The notes beneath the pieces were generated by a model, which had not been told where the DNA came from, searched no databases, and worked only from the letters and a program-made list of their open reading frames with translations. From DATAFO01 sp046728015 (GTDB lineage: Bacteria; Actinomycetota; Thermoleophilia; Solirubrobacterales; 70-9): 14,991 bases of DNA. The stretch covers positions 1 to 14,991 of the forward strand of contig JBKPDQ010000085.1 in the NCBI GenBank assembly GCA_046728015.1. The letters run 5' to 3'. This document shows positions 14,677 to 14,991 of this stretch, in pieces (the first letter of the stretch is position 1; the number at the start of each line of letters is the position of its first letter). The position numbers were made by a program, and so were the translations under genes.

Positions 14677-14991
14677 AGGGGTTTCGGAGTGTAGGCGACA
14701 TGAACGTCCTGCGCGGGCGGTCGCACCGTCCGTGGACCCGCCCCGATGACGCAATCTACCTACTCGGACGCTGGCCGCCCAGGAGTACCCAGGAGCCCGC
14801 TGCCATAGGTCAGGCTACCTGCCTCCTCGGACCTACCTCCTCGCGCGCCGACCGCGCCCAACCGGCTGAGCGGCATCCTAATGCCGGCATACCGCGGGCG
14901 TCAACCGGCGCGCGGGACAGTCCGGTCAGCGCGGAGGACGCCTCGCCGCACCGCGCAGGCACGACGACGTCCACCGCCCCGAATCGATCAG
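14677..14991. other. Window end, no gene recognised
   Basis: No frame here shows family resemblance. The minus strand is open from the window edge to about 14815 in one frame, but the Arg/Ala-rich translation is not convincing. Small direct repeats occur: CCCAGGAG twice about 10 bases apart (near 14778), and CTACCT-type units near 14756, 14815 and 14833. It may hold the promoter of the SDR-cupin-cyclase group or the end of a gene lying beyond. Confidence 0.4.

Noticed and set aside
14538..14726. Upstream extension of the SDR frame
   Set aside because: It is the chloroperoxidase-like tail read in the wrong phase; the SDR start at 14537 has its own AAGGAG and begins with the Rossmann strand.
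1..14991. CRISPR arrays, tRNA or rRNA genes
   Set aside because: No regularly spaced identical repeats and no cloverleaf or rRNA-like stretches were seen on either strand.

Overview
This is a GC-rich bacterial window. Its gene families are a periplasmic SBP56-type selenium-binding protein with a SCO1 partner, a LipJ-like hydrolase/cyclase with a winged helix, and a giant cyclase-ATPase-TPR regulator with two small N-terminal repeats. Together they suggest an uncultivated soil or sediment bacterium, for example a Rokubacteria/Methylomirabilota-, Tectomicrobia- or deltaproteobacteria-like lineage. That placement is inference from family recall; no rRNA or marker gene is present.

Layout. Positions 1-964 (+) hold the 3' part of a dienelactone-hydrolase-family gene and a stump of an aminoglycoside-phosphotransferase-like gene. 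Positions 985-4241 (-) run, in transcription order, as a possible 28-codon leader ORF, an alpha/beta hydrolase, an exported SBP56/methanethiol-oxidase-type protein (one frameshift) and a SCO1/SenC copper chaperone. SBP56 next to SCO1 is the known arrangement of copper-dependent methanethiol oxidase clusters. Positions 4493-6225 (+) hold a winged-helix/alpha-beta-hydrolase/cyclase fusion that is frameshifted and has lost key catalytic residues in both enzyme domains.

Positions 6535-9610 are a gene graveyard around one healthy gene. They contain a membrane-anchored methyltransferase (frameshifted), a shattered membrane-protein gene, an intact OmpR-family response regulator with a clear upstream operator/promoter, a decapitated histidine kinase, a truncated insertion sequence, a truncated two-helix membrane protein, and the tail of an amidohydrolase. 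Positions 9613-14537 (-) are a probable run of three intact genes, SDR oxidoreductase, exported cupin, and a 1225-residue cyclase/AAA/TPR regulator, preceded by the tail of a chloroperoxidase-like hydrolase. Nothing coding is recognised from 14677 to the end.

How the pieces may work together. SCO1 probably supplies copper to the SBP56 oxidase in the periplasm. The response regulator has lost its kinase partner but keeps 11-bp-phased binding repeats in front of its own promoter. Two class III cyclase-domain regulators of different architecture occur in 15 kb; only the larger keeps its catalytic residues. Many lesions are single-base changes in short homopolymers, so part of the decay could be uncorrected sequencing error. 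The IS-flanked truncations and internal stops look like real decay.
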